A DNA stretch of 64,000 nucleotides from assembly GCA_963728985.1 (NCBI GenBank), contig CAVSME010000009.1, positions 585,330-649,329 of the forward strand, in the 5' to 3' direction. A program made the position numbers and the translations under genes. Source of the DNA: DASXAI01 sp963728985 (GTDB taxonomy: Bacteria; Actinomycetota; Acidimicrobiia; Acidimicrobiales; Ilumatobacteraceae). A model generated the notes under the pieces. It saw nothing but the letters and a program-made list of their open reading frames with translations. It was not told where the DNA came from and made no database searches. Below, piece after piece: positions 8,947 to 16,951 of the stretch (its first letter is position 1; every line of letters begins with the position of its first letter).

Positions 8947-9526
8947 AGCCGCCGTCCGGGAAGGTTTCGGCAACAGTCGCGCCACGAGCTTCATGCTGAG
9001 GGCGACGAGTGCCGACGACGCCGCCCTGGTCGCCGACCTCCAGGGCCGGTTCCTGGCCTCCGGCGTCGTGGCCGTCAACATCCACGACCGGGTCGAGCAG
9101 GACTTCGCCGCCAGCCGTAGCTTCTTCCGGCTCATGCAGGGCTTCCTCGCCCTCGGCCTCCTCGTCGGCATTGCCGGTCTCGGCGTGGTCATGGTGCGAG
9201 CGGTGCGAGAACGTCGCCGCACCATCGGCGTGCTCCGTGCGCTCGGCTTCCGAGCACGCGCCATCCAACGATCGTTCCTCGCCGAGAGTACGTTCGTCGC
9301 CGTCGAGGGCATCCTCATCGGTGCCGTGCTGGGCGTGATCACCACGTGGCTGCTCTACCGGAACGCGGCGACGTTCCAGGGCCTGCGGGCCCCCTACCCG
9401 ATCGCCTGGCGGGACATCGGCGTCATCCTCTCATGCACGTTCGTGGCGTCGATCCTCGCCACCCTCGGCCCTGCCCACCGGGCCGCCGCCATCCGCCCCG
9501 CCGTCGCCGTTCGCACGGCCGACTGA
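8663..9526 (+). CDS. FtsX-like ABC permease, C-terminal part after the frameshift
   Basis: This 287-residue frame continues the permease begun at 6592. It holds the second extracytoplasmic segment (NHQLVLDKRMDRFPDDASAW onward) and the second FtsX core with three membrane helices, including RERRRTIGVLRALGFRARAIQ, which mirrors the RAIGLTRRRL segment of the first core. No ribosome binding site precedes the apparent ATG at 8663, so independent translation is unlikely. Its intact membrane segments and lack of internal stops argue that the break is recent or artefactual. Confidence 0.75.
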   Translation: MNHQLVLDKRMDRFPDDASAWRAVADDPSLVMVDGFFGGTGGPQGQPFRPGDLFTITDPESGARHVVTIAGVLASAAAFTNIGAGEYRYPIITTEAAVREGFGNSRATSFMLRATSADDAALVADLQGRFLASGVVAVNIHDRVEQDFAASRSFFRLMQGFLALGLLVGIAGLGVVMVRAVRERRRTIGVLRALGFRARAIQRSFLAESTFVAVEGILIGAVLGVITTWLLYRNAATFQGLRAPYPIAWRDIGVILSCTFVASILATLGPAHRAAAIRPAVAVRTAD

Positions 9527-9591
9527 CCCGTCCCGCCACCGCTTGTGTGCGCGAAATTCGAGACGTTGTCGCGAATTCCGTCACACAGACT

Positions 9592-9606
9592 GGGACCTTG
9601 GGCCCT
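9592..9606. promoter_or_regulatory. DosR/DevR-like box upstream of the acs-pdh operon
   Basis: GGGACCTTGGGCCCT, identical to the site at 1612-1626, ends 34 bases before the GTG start at 9641. It is the only evident regulatory element before the five-gene operon. Confidence 0.55.
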
Positions 9607-9640
9607 GGTCGCCCCGACCGACGGCAGGGACGATCGCGGA

Positions 9641-11383
9641 GTGGAAACCGTCACGCCGAACTTGTGGCGCACCGACATCGGGGCGACGTTCAGCTGGCAA
9701 GGAGCGGCAGACGCACTGGATGGCCTGCCAGAGGGGCGAGGCCTGAACATCGCCCATGAGTGCGTCGACCGCCACGCCGCCGGCAGCCGCAGCGATCGGG
9801 TCGCGCTGCGTCACCGCGGCCGGCGAGGAACGTGGCGCGCGGTGACCTACGTCGAGCTCCGGGACCTCACGAGCCGATTCGCCAATGTCTTGGCCGGACT
9901 GGGTGTGGGCGCCGGTGAGCGCGTCTTCGTGCTCCTCGGCCGCCGGCCAGAGCTGCACGTCGCCGTGCTCGGGGCACTGAAGCACCGCGCCGTCGCCAGC
10001 ACCCTGTTCTCCGCCTTCGGCCCCGAGCCGATCCGTCAGCGCATGGCCATCGGCGACGGGCGGGTCCTGGTGACGACCAGGGCGCTGTACGAACGCAAGG
10101 TGGCGCCCATCCGCGCCGATCTCCCTGGGCTTCGCCACGTGCTCATCGTCGGCGAGGGGCCACCACCCGAAGGCACCCTCCATCTCGCCCCGTTGATGGC
10201 CCAGGCGGCGCCGGTCTACGAGATCGGCCCGACCGACCCGGGCGCCATGGCGCTCCTGCACTTCACCAGCGGTACGACGGGTACGCCGAAGGCCGCCGTC
10301 CACGTGCACGAGGCCGTCGTCGCCCATCTGGTCACGGCCCGGTTCGCCCTCGATCTCCACGATGACGACGTCTTCTGGTGCACCGCCGATCCGGGTTGGG
10401 TGACCGGAACCTCGTACGGCATCGTCGCCCCACTCGCGCTTGGCATCACCAGTGTCGTGGACGAGGGCGACTTCGACGCCGAGCGCTGGTACGACGTCCT
10501 CGCCGAGGAACAGGTCACCGTGTGGTACACGGCTCCCACCGCGGTGCGCATGATGATGCGGGCGGGAGCCGACGCCGCTCGCCGTCATTGGCTCCCTGCC
10601 CTGCGTTTCATCGCCAGCGTCGGTGAGCCCCTCAACCCCGAAGCCGTGCGCTGGGGCGTCGAAGCGTTCGGCCTTCCCATCCACGACAACTGGTGGCAGA
10701 CGGAGACCGGCGCCATCATGATCGCCAACGCGATCGCCGACGACATCCGTCCCGGCTCGATGGGGCGACCCCTGCCCGGTGTCGAGGCGACGATCCTCCG
10801 ACGCGGCGACGACGGCGCCCTGATCCGCCACGGCGATGCGGTGGAGGAAGTCATGGAGCCGATGAGCGAAGGCGAGCTGGCGCTGCGTCCCGGCTGGCCC
10901 TCCATGTTCCGCGGGTACCTCGGCGAGGAAGCGCGATACCGGGCGTGCTTCGCGGGCGGGTGGTACCTCACCGGCGATCTCGCCCGGCGCGACGACGATG
11001 GCTACTTCTGGTTCGTCGCCCGTGGAGACGATGTCATCAAGTCCGCCGGTCACCTCATCGGCCCCTTCGAGGTGGAGAGCGTCCTGATGGAGCACCCCGC
11101 CGTCGCCGAGGCCGGCGTCATCGGCAAGCCGGATCCTCTCGTCGGCCAGCTGGTCAAGGCGTTCGTCACCCTGCGCGCCGGGAAGACCGCCAGCCCCGAA
11201 CTTCACGACGAGATCGTGGCCCACAGCCGCCGCCGGCTTGGTGCCGCCGTCGCGCCGAAGGAGCTCGAGTTCGTCGAACACCTACCCAAGACCCGTAGCG
11301 GCAAGATCGTCCGCCGCCTGCTCCACGCTCGCGAGCTCGGGCTGCCCGAGGGCGACGTGTCCGCCTTGGAGGACCACCCATGA
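9641..11383 (+). CDS. acsA: acetyl-CoA synthetase (AcsA-like AMP-forming ligase)
   Basis: A 580-residue member of the AMP-forming acyl-CoA synthetases, activating acetate (or a similar short acid) with ATP and CoA. It has the P-loop FTSGTTGTPKAAV, the ADPGWVTGTSYG segment typical of acetyl/propionyl-CoA synthetases, DNWWQTETG, the hinge YLTGDLARRDDDGYFWFVAR, and the C-terminal PKTRSGKIVRR whose lysine is catalytic and the usual acetylation target. The length suits the shorter Bacillus AcsA type. I chose the GTG at 9641, which places the DosR-like box in a promoter position and gives a family-like N-terminus; an ATG further upstream would overlap the box. The stop overlaps the next start (ATGA), the first of a coupled operon. 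Confidence 0.85.
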   Translation: METVTPNLWRTDIGATFSWQGAADALDGLPEGRGLNIAHECVDRHAAGSRSDRVALRHRGRRGTWRAVTYVELRDLTSRFANVLAGLGVGAGERVFVLLGRRPELHVAVLGALKHRAVASTLFSAFGPEPIRQRMAIGDGRVLVTTRALYERKVAPIRADLPGLRHVLIVGEGPPPEGTLHLAPLMAQAAPVYEIGPTDPGAMALLHFTSGTTGTPKAAVHVHEAVVAHLVTARFALDLHDDDVFWCTADPGWVTGTSYGIVAPLALGITSVVDEGDFDAERWYDVLAEEQVTVWYTAPTAVRMMMRAGADAARRHWLPALRFIASVGEPLNPEAVRWGVEAFGLPIHDNWWQTETGAIMIANAIADDIRPGSMGRPLPGVEATILRRGDDGALIRHGDAVEEVMEPMSEGELALRPGWPSMFRGYLGEEARYRACFAGGWYLTGDLARRDDDGYFWFVARGDDVIKSAGHLIGPFEVESVLMEHPAVAEAGVIGKPDPLVGQLVKAFVTLRAGKTASPELHDEIVAHSRRRLGAAVAPKELEFVEHLPKTRSGKIVRRLLHARELGLPEGDVSALEDHP

Positions 11384-12357
11384 CCGATCTCATCGACATC
11401 GAGCACGGGCAAGCCCTCTATCGGGAGATGCTGCGCATCCGCCGGTTCGAGGAGCGTTGCGTCGAGCTCTACAGCGCCACCAAGATTCGCGGCTTCATGC
11501 ACCTCTACATCGGCGAGGAAGCCGTCGCCGTAGGCGTGATGCAAGCGATCCTCCCCACCGACGCCGTCGTCGCCACCTACCGCGAGCACGGTCACGCACT
11601 GGCCCGCGGCATCCCGGCCACCACGATCATGGCGGAGATGTTCGGGCGGGTCGAGGGCTGCAGCCGGGGTCGGGGTGGCTCGATGCACATCTTCGACACG
11701 AAGGCGCGCTTCTACGGCGGCAATGCCATCGTCGGCGGCGGCCTGCCCATCGCCGTTGGGCTGGCGCTGGCCGACAAGATGCGAGACAGCCACGACGTGA
11801 CCGTCTGCTTCTTCGGCGACGGTGCGGTCGCCGAGGGCGAGTTCCATGAATGCCTGAACCTCGCCGCGCTGTGGCGCCTGCCCGTGCTCTTCTGCTGCGA
11901 GAACAACCTCTACGCAATGGGCACCTCCGTGGCCCGGTCCGAGTCCGAGACCGACCTCGTCCTGAAGGCCAGCAGCTACGAGATGGCGTCGTGGTGGGTG
12001 GACGGCATGGACGTGCTGGCCGTCGAAGAGGCCGCTCGCCGGGCCGTCGAGTCGATCCGCGCCGGCGGCGGCCCTCACTTCCTCGAATGCCGGACGTACC
12101 GGTACCGGGCCCACTCCATGTACGACCCCGAGCTCTACCGGGATCGGGCCGAAGTCGAGCTCTGGAAGCAGCGCGACCCGTTGGTGGTGCTGCACGAACA
12201 CCTCGAGGCGGCGGGCGCGCTCGACGCCGACGGTGACCAGTTGCTCGAAGACGACGTCGGTGCCGAGATCGACGACGCCATCGCCAGCGCGGAGGCGGGC
12301 CACCTCGAGCCGGTGAACGACCTGACCCGGTTCGTGTACAGCGAGGTGGCCCAATGA
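11380..12357 (+). CDS. pdhA: pyruvate (or acetoin) dehydrogenase E1 alpha subunit
   Basis: A 325-residue thiamine-diphosphate enzyme subunit. The cofactor-binding motif begins GDGAVAEGEFHE (about residue 146) and ends in ENN about 30 residues later, and CSRGRGGSMHIFD is the usual substrate-side loop. With the beta subunit encoded next, it would decarboxylate a 2-oxo acid, most likely pyruvate, and pass the acetyl group to the lipoyl domain of E2. Acetoin dehydrogenase is a close alternative that sequence alone cannot exclude. It overlaps both neighbours by 4 bases. Confidence 0.88.
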   Translation: MTDLIDIEHGQALYREMLRIRRFEERCVELYSATKIRGFMHLYIGEEAVAVGVMQAILPTDAVVATYREHGHALARGIPATTIMAEMFGRVEGCSRGRGGSMHIFDTKARFYGGNAIVGGGLPIAVGLALADKMRDSHDVTVCFFGDGAVAEGEFHECLNLAALWRLPVLFCCENNLYAMGTSVARSESETDLVLKASSYEMASWWVDGMDVLAVEEAARRAVESIRAGGGPHFLECRTYRYRAHSMYDPELYRDRAEVELWKQRDPLVVLHEHLEAAGALDADGDQLLEDDVGAEIDDAIASAEAGHLEPVNDLTRFVYSEVAQ

Positions 12358-13364
12358 GCACCGTCACGGAAACGGCCGTCGGTATGCGAATGACGTACCG
12401 CGAAGCGGCGCGAACGGCGCTGCGCGAAGCGCTCCTTGCTGACGAGCGGGTCTTCCTGATGGGCGAGGACGTCGGCCGGTACGGCGGCTGCTTCGCTGTA
12501 AGCAAGGGCCTTCTGGAGGAGTTCGGCCCGGACCGCATCCGCGACACTCCACTGTCGGAGTCGGCGTTCGTCGGGGCCGGCATCGGTGCCGCGATCAACG
12601 GTCTCCGGCCCATCGTCGAGATCATGACGGTGAACTTCAGCCTCCTCGCCCTCGACCAGATCCTGAACAACGCGGCCACCTTCCTGCACATGTCGGGGGG
12701 CCAGATCTCCGTACCGCTCGTGATCCGGATGACGACCGGAGCGGGTCGCCAGCTGGCGGCTCAGCACTCCCACAGCCTCGAGGGCTGGTACGCCCACATC
12801 CCGGGCCTGAAGGTGCTGGCGCCGGGTACGTGCCACGACGCACGGTGGATGCTCGCCGGCGCCCTCGCCGACCCCGATCCGGTTCTGCTCTTCGAACATG
12901 CCGCCCTGTACAACACCGACGGCGACGTCGGCCCGGTGCCCGAGCCGGCGACGATCGGCGCCGCCGCCATCCGCCGGCGCGGCACCGATCTCACGATCAT
13001 CACCTACGGAGGGTCGCTGGCGAAGTGCGTGGCCGCCGCCGACCAGCTCGCCGAGTCCGGCGTCGACGCCGAAGTCCTCGACCTCCGGTCCCTTCGACCC
13101 CTCGACGACGCGACCGTGCTCGGCTCCGTGCGGGCCACGCGCCGGGCACTCATCGTCGACGAGGGCTGGCGGAGCGGCAGCATCTCCGCCGAGCTCAGCG
13201 CCCGCATCATGGAGGGGGCGTTCTACGAGCTCGACGCACCGGTCGGCCGGCTCTGCTCGGCCGAGGTACCGATGCCCTACGCCAAGCACCTCGAGGACGC
13301 CGCAATCCCGCAGGCGACCACGATCGTGGAAGCGGCCAGGAAGGTGCTGAGCGACGATGGGTGA
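12354..13364 (+). CDS. pdhB: pyruvate (or acetoin) dehydrogenase E1 beta subunit
   Basis: A 336-residue transketolase-like pyrimidine-binding and C-terminal domain protein: MTYREAARTALREAL at the start, FLMGEDVGRYGG near residue 35, and the C-terminal domain from about 210. It forms the alpha2beta2 E1 with the preceding gene. It shares ATGA overlaps with the alpha gene upstream and 8 bases with the E2 gene downstream, so the three subunits would be made in step. Confidence 0.88.
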   Translation: MSTVTETAVGMRMTYREAARTALREALLADERVFLMGEDVGRYGGCFAVSKGLLEEFGPDRIRDTPLSESAFVGAGIGAAINGLRPIVEIMTVNFSLLALDQILNNAATFLHMSGGQISVPLVIRMTTGAGRQLAAQHSHSLEGWYAHIPGLKVLAPGTCHDARWMLAGALADPDPVLLFEHAALYNTDGDVGPVPEPATIGAAAIRRRGTDLTIITYGGSLAKCVAAADQLAESGVDAEVLDLRSLRPLDDATVLGSVRATRRALIVDEGWRSGSISAELSARIMEGAFYELDAPVGRLCSAEVPMPYAKHLEDAAIPQATTIVEAARKVLSDDG

Positions 13365-14565
13365 GCTCTTGATGCCATCCCTCGGCGCCGACATGGACGC
13401 CGGCACGGTCATCGAATGGCTCGTCAAACCCGGCGACCACGTGCACCGCGGTGACATCGTCGCCGTGGTCGACACCGACAAGGCCGATGTCGACATCGAG
13501 GTCTTCGAGACCGGCACCGTGTCCGAGTTGCTCGTGCCGCTCGGCATCAAGGTCCCGGTCGGGACACCGCTCGCCCGTCTGGATGGAGCGGTCGCGCCGG
13601 CGGCGCCACCGCCCACCGAGCCAGCGGTGTCGCCACCCTCCGAACCCGAGGTCGCGCTACTCGCGCCGCCACCGGAACCCCCGGCCCGCCCGGCCGAGAC
13701 GGTGACCCAGGCGCCCGCGCCTGCAGGCGAGACCCACTCGCCCATCGTGCGGCGCCTGGCCCACCACCTCGGCATCGACCTGGCCGCAGTGGTGGGCACG
13801 GGACCGCACGGCTCGATCACCCGCCACGATGTCGAGCAGGCCGCCGCCACCCGCGCTGCGCCACCGCCCATCACCACCACAACCCGGCGGACCGACGACC
13901 AGCCGCTCGCCATGCGGCGGGCCATCGCCAAGCTCATGACCAGGTCGGCCCGCGAAATTCCGCAGTACCACCTCGCCACCCGCATCGACCTCTCCTCCGC
14001 CCTGGTCTGGCTCGAGCAGGCGAACCTCGAACGGCCGGTGAGCGAGCGGATCCTGCCCGCCATCCTCCTGTTGAGAGCGACGGCCCTGGCGGCGAAGAAG
14101 TTCCCCGACTTCAACGGCTTTTGGATCGATGACGAACTCCGGCCGTCCCTCTCCGTCCACCTCGGCGTCGCCATCGCGCTCCGCACTGGCGGACTGATCG
14201 CGCCGGCGATCCACGACGCCGATGCGAAGGACCTCGACACCCTGATGCGCGAGCTACGTGACCTCGTCGGGCGTACACGAAGCGGTCACCTGCGTAGTTC
14301 GGAGATGGCCGATCCGACCTTGACGGTCACCAACCTGGGTGACAATGGGGTCGAGGTGGTGCATGGCCTCATCTACCCGCCCCAAGTCGCGCTCGTCGGC
14401 TTCGGCACCATCCTCGAACAGCCGTGGGCCAGCGACGGCATGGTCGGCTCCCGCCGCACCGTCACCGCTACGCTCGCCGCCGATCATCGGGCCAGCGACG
14501 GTGCCCGAGGGGCCCGCTTCTTGTCCCACATCGACCGTCTCCTCCGGGATCCGAGAGAGCTGTGA
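13357..14565 (+). CDS. dihydrolipoamide acetyltransferase E2
   Basis: A 402-residue E2. It has one lipoyl domain (residues 1-75, with the lipoylated lysine in DTDKADVD at residue 42), a Pro/Ala/Glu-rich linker, a peripheral subunit-binding domain (about 128-165, HSPIVRRLAHHLGIDL), and a catalytic core ending in DHRASDGARGARFL, the HxxxDG acetyltransferase motif. It transfers the acetyl group from lipoyl to CoA. A gene for E3, the dihydrolipoyl dehydrogenase, is absent from the operon. The nearest disulfide reductase in the window, at 38200, lacks the C-terminal His. The stop overlaps the following acyl carrier protein start (GTGA). Confidence 0.88.
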   Translation: MGELLMPSLGADMDAGTVIEWLVKPGDHVHRGDIVAVVDTDKADVDIEVFETGTVSELLVPLGIKVPVGTPLARLDGAVAPAAPPPTEPAVSPPSEPEVALLAPPPEPPARPAETVTQAPAPAGETHSPIVRRLAHHLGIDLAAVVGTGPHGSITRHDVEQAAATRAAPPPITTTTRRTDDQPLAMRRAIAKLMTRSAREIPQYHLATRIDLSSALVWLEQANLERPVSERILPAILLLRATALAAKKFPDFNGFWIDDELRPSLSVHLGVAIALRTGGLIAPAIHDADAKDLDTLMRELRDLVGRTRSGHLRSSEMADPTLTVTNLGDNGVEVVHGLIYPPQVALVGFGTILEQPWASDGMVGSRRTVTATLAADHRASDGARGARFLSHIDRLLRDPREL

Positions 14566-14813
14566 ACGCGACCGAACTCCGAACCATCGTCGACAACGCC
14601 ATCCGGAAGGTCGCACCAGACATCGACCCGGGCGCCCTGAGGCCGGGCACTGACCTGCGGGAGGACCTCGAGATCGACTCGATGGACTTCCTCAACCTCA
14701 TGGACGAGCTTCACGCCCGCCTCGGTGTGGACATTCCCGAACACGACTACCCGTCGGTCACCACGATCGATGGCTGCGTGAACTACCTCCTGGCCCAGCT
14801 GGACGCGAGGTAG
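14562..14813 (+). CDS. acyl carrier protein
   Basis: An 83-residue phosphopantetheine-binding protein. The attachment site is DLEIDSMDFLNLMDEL, with Ser40 as the modified residue. The start is the GTG at 14562 inside the E2 stop (GTGA), so it is coupled to the pdh genes. An acyl carrier protein directly behind an acetyl-CoA-generating complex suggests that acetyl or another acyl group is handed to it, or that it serves octanoyl/lipoyl assembly on E2; both are inference. Confidence 0.85.
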   Translation: MNATELRTIVDNAIRKVAPDIDPGALRPGTDLREDLEIDSMDFLNLMDELHARLGVDIPEHDYPSVTTIDGCVNYLLAQLDAR

Positions 14814-14824
14814 GTCAGCGTCGT

Positions 14825-15220
14825 TCACGACGACGTCTCGTCGACGAGGACGGCGAAGAGATCCCGCATCGAGAGGACGCCGACCACATCGGGTCCGTCG
14901 ACGACCGCAAGGTGGCGCACACCGGCGCGACGCATCTGCCGAGCGGCATCGATGATGGTTGTCGCCGGCGCCACGGCCAGCACGTCGGGCGTCATGACGT
15001 CGACGCCCCAGAGCTGGTCGGGGTCGCCACCGCTGGCGAGCGCGGCAACGATGTCCCGCTCGGACACGACGCCGACACCGTCACCGGTTCGGACGAGGGC
15101 CACGCCAACCTCATAGCGCTCGAGCACGTTGGCGACGTCCCGCAACGTCATGCGGCCGCCCACCGAGATGGGCTCCGCCCAGTCGATGCCGGCGATCGGA
15201 TCAGTTCGGGTGAGACGCAT
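14825..15220 (-). CDS. CBS-domain pair protein
   Basis: A 131-residue protein made of two CBS domains (GGRMTLRDVANVLERYEVGVALV and VMTPDVLAVAPATTIIDAARQM are the starts of each, quoted in part). Such pairs bind adenine nucleotides or NAD and act as energy or redox sensors. Mycobacterial Hrp1, a DosR-regulon member, has the same architecture. I took the ATG at 15220, which leaves 35 bases to the DosR-like box at 15256-15270; an ATG at 15241 is possible. It is convergent with the pdh operon and divergent from the DUF1918 gene. Confidence 0.8.
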   Translation of the reverse strand: MRLTRTDPIAGIDWAEPISVGGRMTLRDVANVLERYEVGVALVRTGDGVGVVSERDIVAALASGGDPDQLWGVDVMTPDVLAVAPATTIIDAARQMRRAGVRHLAVVDGPDVVGVLSMRDLFAVLVDETSS

Positions 15221-15255
15221 GGCCCCAGGATGCGCCGACATCGCCGGTGCGCCCA

Positions 15256-15270
15256 GGGACCTTGGTCTCT
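15256..15270. promoter_or_regulatory. DosR/DevR-like box between divergent CBS and DUF1918 genes
   Basis: GGGACCTTGGTCTCT differs from a perfect palindrome at one position. It lies 35 bases from the leftward CBS start and 71 from the rightward DUF1918 start, so it could serve either or both. Confidence 0.5.
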
Positions 15271-15341
15271 GGTGACGTTTCCTGGTGTCCCCCATGCTGA
15301 ACGGTGCATCTACGGCCAGACCCACACTCAAGGAGGGCAGC

Positions 15342-15551
15342 ATGCACGCTGACATTGGCGACCAGATCCGCGTCCACAGTCATCATCCCGGCGAGCTCGA
15401 CCGTTGCGGCGAGATCGTCGCAACGCGGGGGCCTGACGGCACACCACCATTCGTCGTGCGGTGGGACGACAGCGATCACGAGGTCCTGTTCTTCCCCGGC
15501 ACCGACGCCTCCATCGATCACCTCGCCACGCAGGGACGGAGCGACGGATGA
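15342..15551 (+). CDS. DUF1918 protein
   Basis: A 69-residue protein matching DUF1918: MHADIGDQIRVHS, PFVVRWDDSDHEVLFFPG. The family is almost confined to actinobacteria; it folds as a small beta-barrel and has no proven function. AAGGAGGG sits at the ideal distance before the ATG at 15342, which settles the start. The stop overlaps the next gene (ATGA), a CBS-domain protein. Confidence 0.85.
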   Translation: MHADIGDQIRVHSHHPGELDRCGEIVATRGPDGTPPFVVRWDDSDHEVLFFPGTDASIDHLATQGRSDG

Positions 15552-15994
15552 ACGTCCGCGACCTCACCGCCAAGCCGCCCGTGACGATGCCCGCCGACGG
15601 CACCGTCGAGGCGGCCGCCAACCTCATGGATCAGCACGCCGTTGGCACCGTCATCATCGTCGACGGCGGCCGGCCGGTCGGCATCGTCACCGACCGCGAC
15701 CTCGTTGTCCGTGGGATGGCCCGACGCATTCCACCCGATGCGCGGATCGACAGCGTCATGTCGACCGGCATCGTCGCCATCGATGCCACCGCCGACGTCA
15801 ACCAGGCCATCGCCGTGTTCAACACCCACGCGTTCCGGCGGTTGCCCGTCGTCGACGGCGCCCACATCATCGGGATGATCACCGTCGACGACCTGGTCGT
15901 GGCCTTCAGCCGGACGTTGGCCGAGCTCACCACGGGCATCACCGCGCAGCTCCTCTTCGGTCACCCCGAGCCGAGGCCCCCCGTACCGGCCTGA
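15548..15994 (+). CDS. CBS-domain pair protein, coupled to DUF1918
   Basis: A 148-residue protein of two CBS domains (MNVRDLTAKPPVTMPADGTV; SVMSTGIVAIDATADVNQAI) with a short acidic/proline tail. Likely a nucleotide-sensing regulatory subunit. It starts at 15548 inside the DUF1918 stop. The domain order and the DUF1918 partner recall universal stress and dormancy loci in mycobacteria. It is not a close copy of the CBS protein at 14825. Confidence 0.85.
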   Translation: MNVRDLTAKPPVTMPADGTVEAAANLMDQHAVGTVIIVDGGRPVGIVTDRDLVVRGMARRIPPDARIDSVMSTGIVAIDATADVNQAIAVFNTHAFRRLPVVDGAHIIGMITVDDLVVAFSRTLAELTTGITAQLLFGHPEPRPPVPA

Positions 15995-16032
15995 GCGACG
16001 CGTCGAACCCGTCACGCGTCGTCCGTGCTCCC

Positions 16033-16046
16033 GGGACGTTCGTCCC
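16033..16046. promoter_or_regulatory. DosR-like palindrome upstream of the LPXTG protein
   Basis: GGGACGTTCGTCCC is a palindrome with perfectly complementary GGGACG/CGTCCC arms around TT, 58 bases before the ATG at 16105. A weaker half (GGTGTCCC) follows at about 16068. Confidence 0.45.
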
Positions 16047-16104
16047 GCCGACGCACGGACCTTCACCGGTGTCCCGGCCGAAGCTCCGGGATCACGCTGG
16101 AATC

Positions 16105-16596
16105 ATGAAGAGCACCCACGCACGGAATCGACAGGGACGGCCTCCGGGTCTGGCGGCCATCGCCGGTCTCGGTCTGGCCGCGGGCATCATCCTCGGGACG
16201 GCCCAGATCAGCTCGGCCGGTCCTTCGTGCCCGGCCTCGGCCAACATCCCGGCCTGCCCAGCCTCGACGACGACAGCGGTGCCATCGACGACCATCGCGC
16301 CGACCACGCTCCCGCCGACAACTGTCACTCCGACGACCGCGGCCCCGAGCACCTCGGCCCCGGAGACCGTCGCTCCGCCCACAGTGGCACCCACGACGGC
16401 GTCGCCGACAACGGTCGCTGAGAGCACCTCGGCTCCCGCGACGTCCACGTTCGTGAGCGTGCTGTCGGAGACGGCGCTCCCGTCGACCGGCTCCTCGCCT
16501 GTCCCGCTCATCGCCGTCTCGATCCTGGTCGCGCTGGGCGGCGCCGGTGCCATCGTCGTCACCCGGCGGCGGGACACCCCGCCCGAGCAGCCCTGA
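16105..16596 (+). CDS. LPXTG-anchored Thr/Pro-rich surface protein
   Basis: A 163-residue exported protein. It has a signal peptide (basic start, hydrophobic core about 16-36), then two Cys (42, 51), a low-complexity Thr/Pro/Ala stalk (about 54-115), the sortase signal LPSTG (125-129), a membrane span (about 133-152) and the basic tail RRR. The order is that of a cell-wall sorting signal, so it should be cleaved and linked to peptidoglycan by a sortase, none of which is in the window. The small mature part has no recognisable folded domain and may act as a spacer or receive glycans on its Thr residues. Confidence 0.75.
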   Translation: MKSTHARNRQGRPPGLAAIAGLGLAAGIILGTAQISSAGPSCPASANIPACPASTTTAVPSTTIAPTTLPPTTVTPTTAAPSTSAPETVAPPTVAPTTASPTTVAESTSAPATSTFVSVLSETALPSTGSSPVPLIAVSILVALGGAGAIVVTRRRDTPPEQP

Positions 16597-16627
16597 GCCC
16601 GACGGGCGAGAAGGAAGGACCACGGGC

Positions 16628-16951
16628 ATGGTCACCATCCACGAACCGGATCACGACGCACCGACGGTCGCTCCGACCGAGCGAGCCGCCGCTGGCAAGC
16701 ACATCGAAGCCCGGCGGACCTTCGCCGCCCACGTCGTCGCCTATCTGGTCGTGAACGGCTTCCTGGTCTTCCTGTGGGCCTTCACGACGGCCGGCTACTT
16801 CTGGCCCGGCTGGGTGATGGCCGGGTGGGCGGCCGTGCTCCTGCTCCACGCGTGGGACTCGTTCGTCCGCCGGCTCGTCAGCGAGGACAACGTCGACCTC
16901 CCCCTGCCGGCACGGCGGATGACCGCGACCCGCCGAGGAGGTGCACGATGA
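16628..16951 (+). CDS. 2TM-domain membrane protein
   Basis: A 107-residue protein with an acidic N-terminus and two membrane helices (FAAHVVAYLVVNGFLVFLWAF and PGWVMAGWAAVLLLHAW, approximately), matching the 2TM family seen fused to or beside sensor kinases. GAAGGA before the ATG at 16628 supports this start. It overlaps the following gene by ATGA. Function unknown. Confidence 0.75.
   Translation: MVTIHEPDHDAPTVAPTERAAAGKHIEARRTFAAHVVAYLVVNGFLVFLWAFTTAGYFWPGWVMAGWAAVLLLHAWDSFVRRLVSEDNVDLPLPARRMTATRRGGAR

Noticed and set aside
16255..16450. Thr/Pro-rich repeats as a CRISPR array or minisatellite
   Set aside because: The repeats are codon-level low complexity within one coding frame, with no constant repeat/spacer periodicity.
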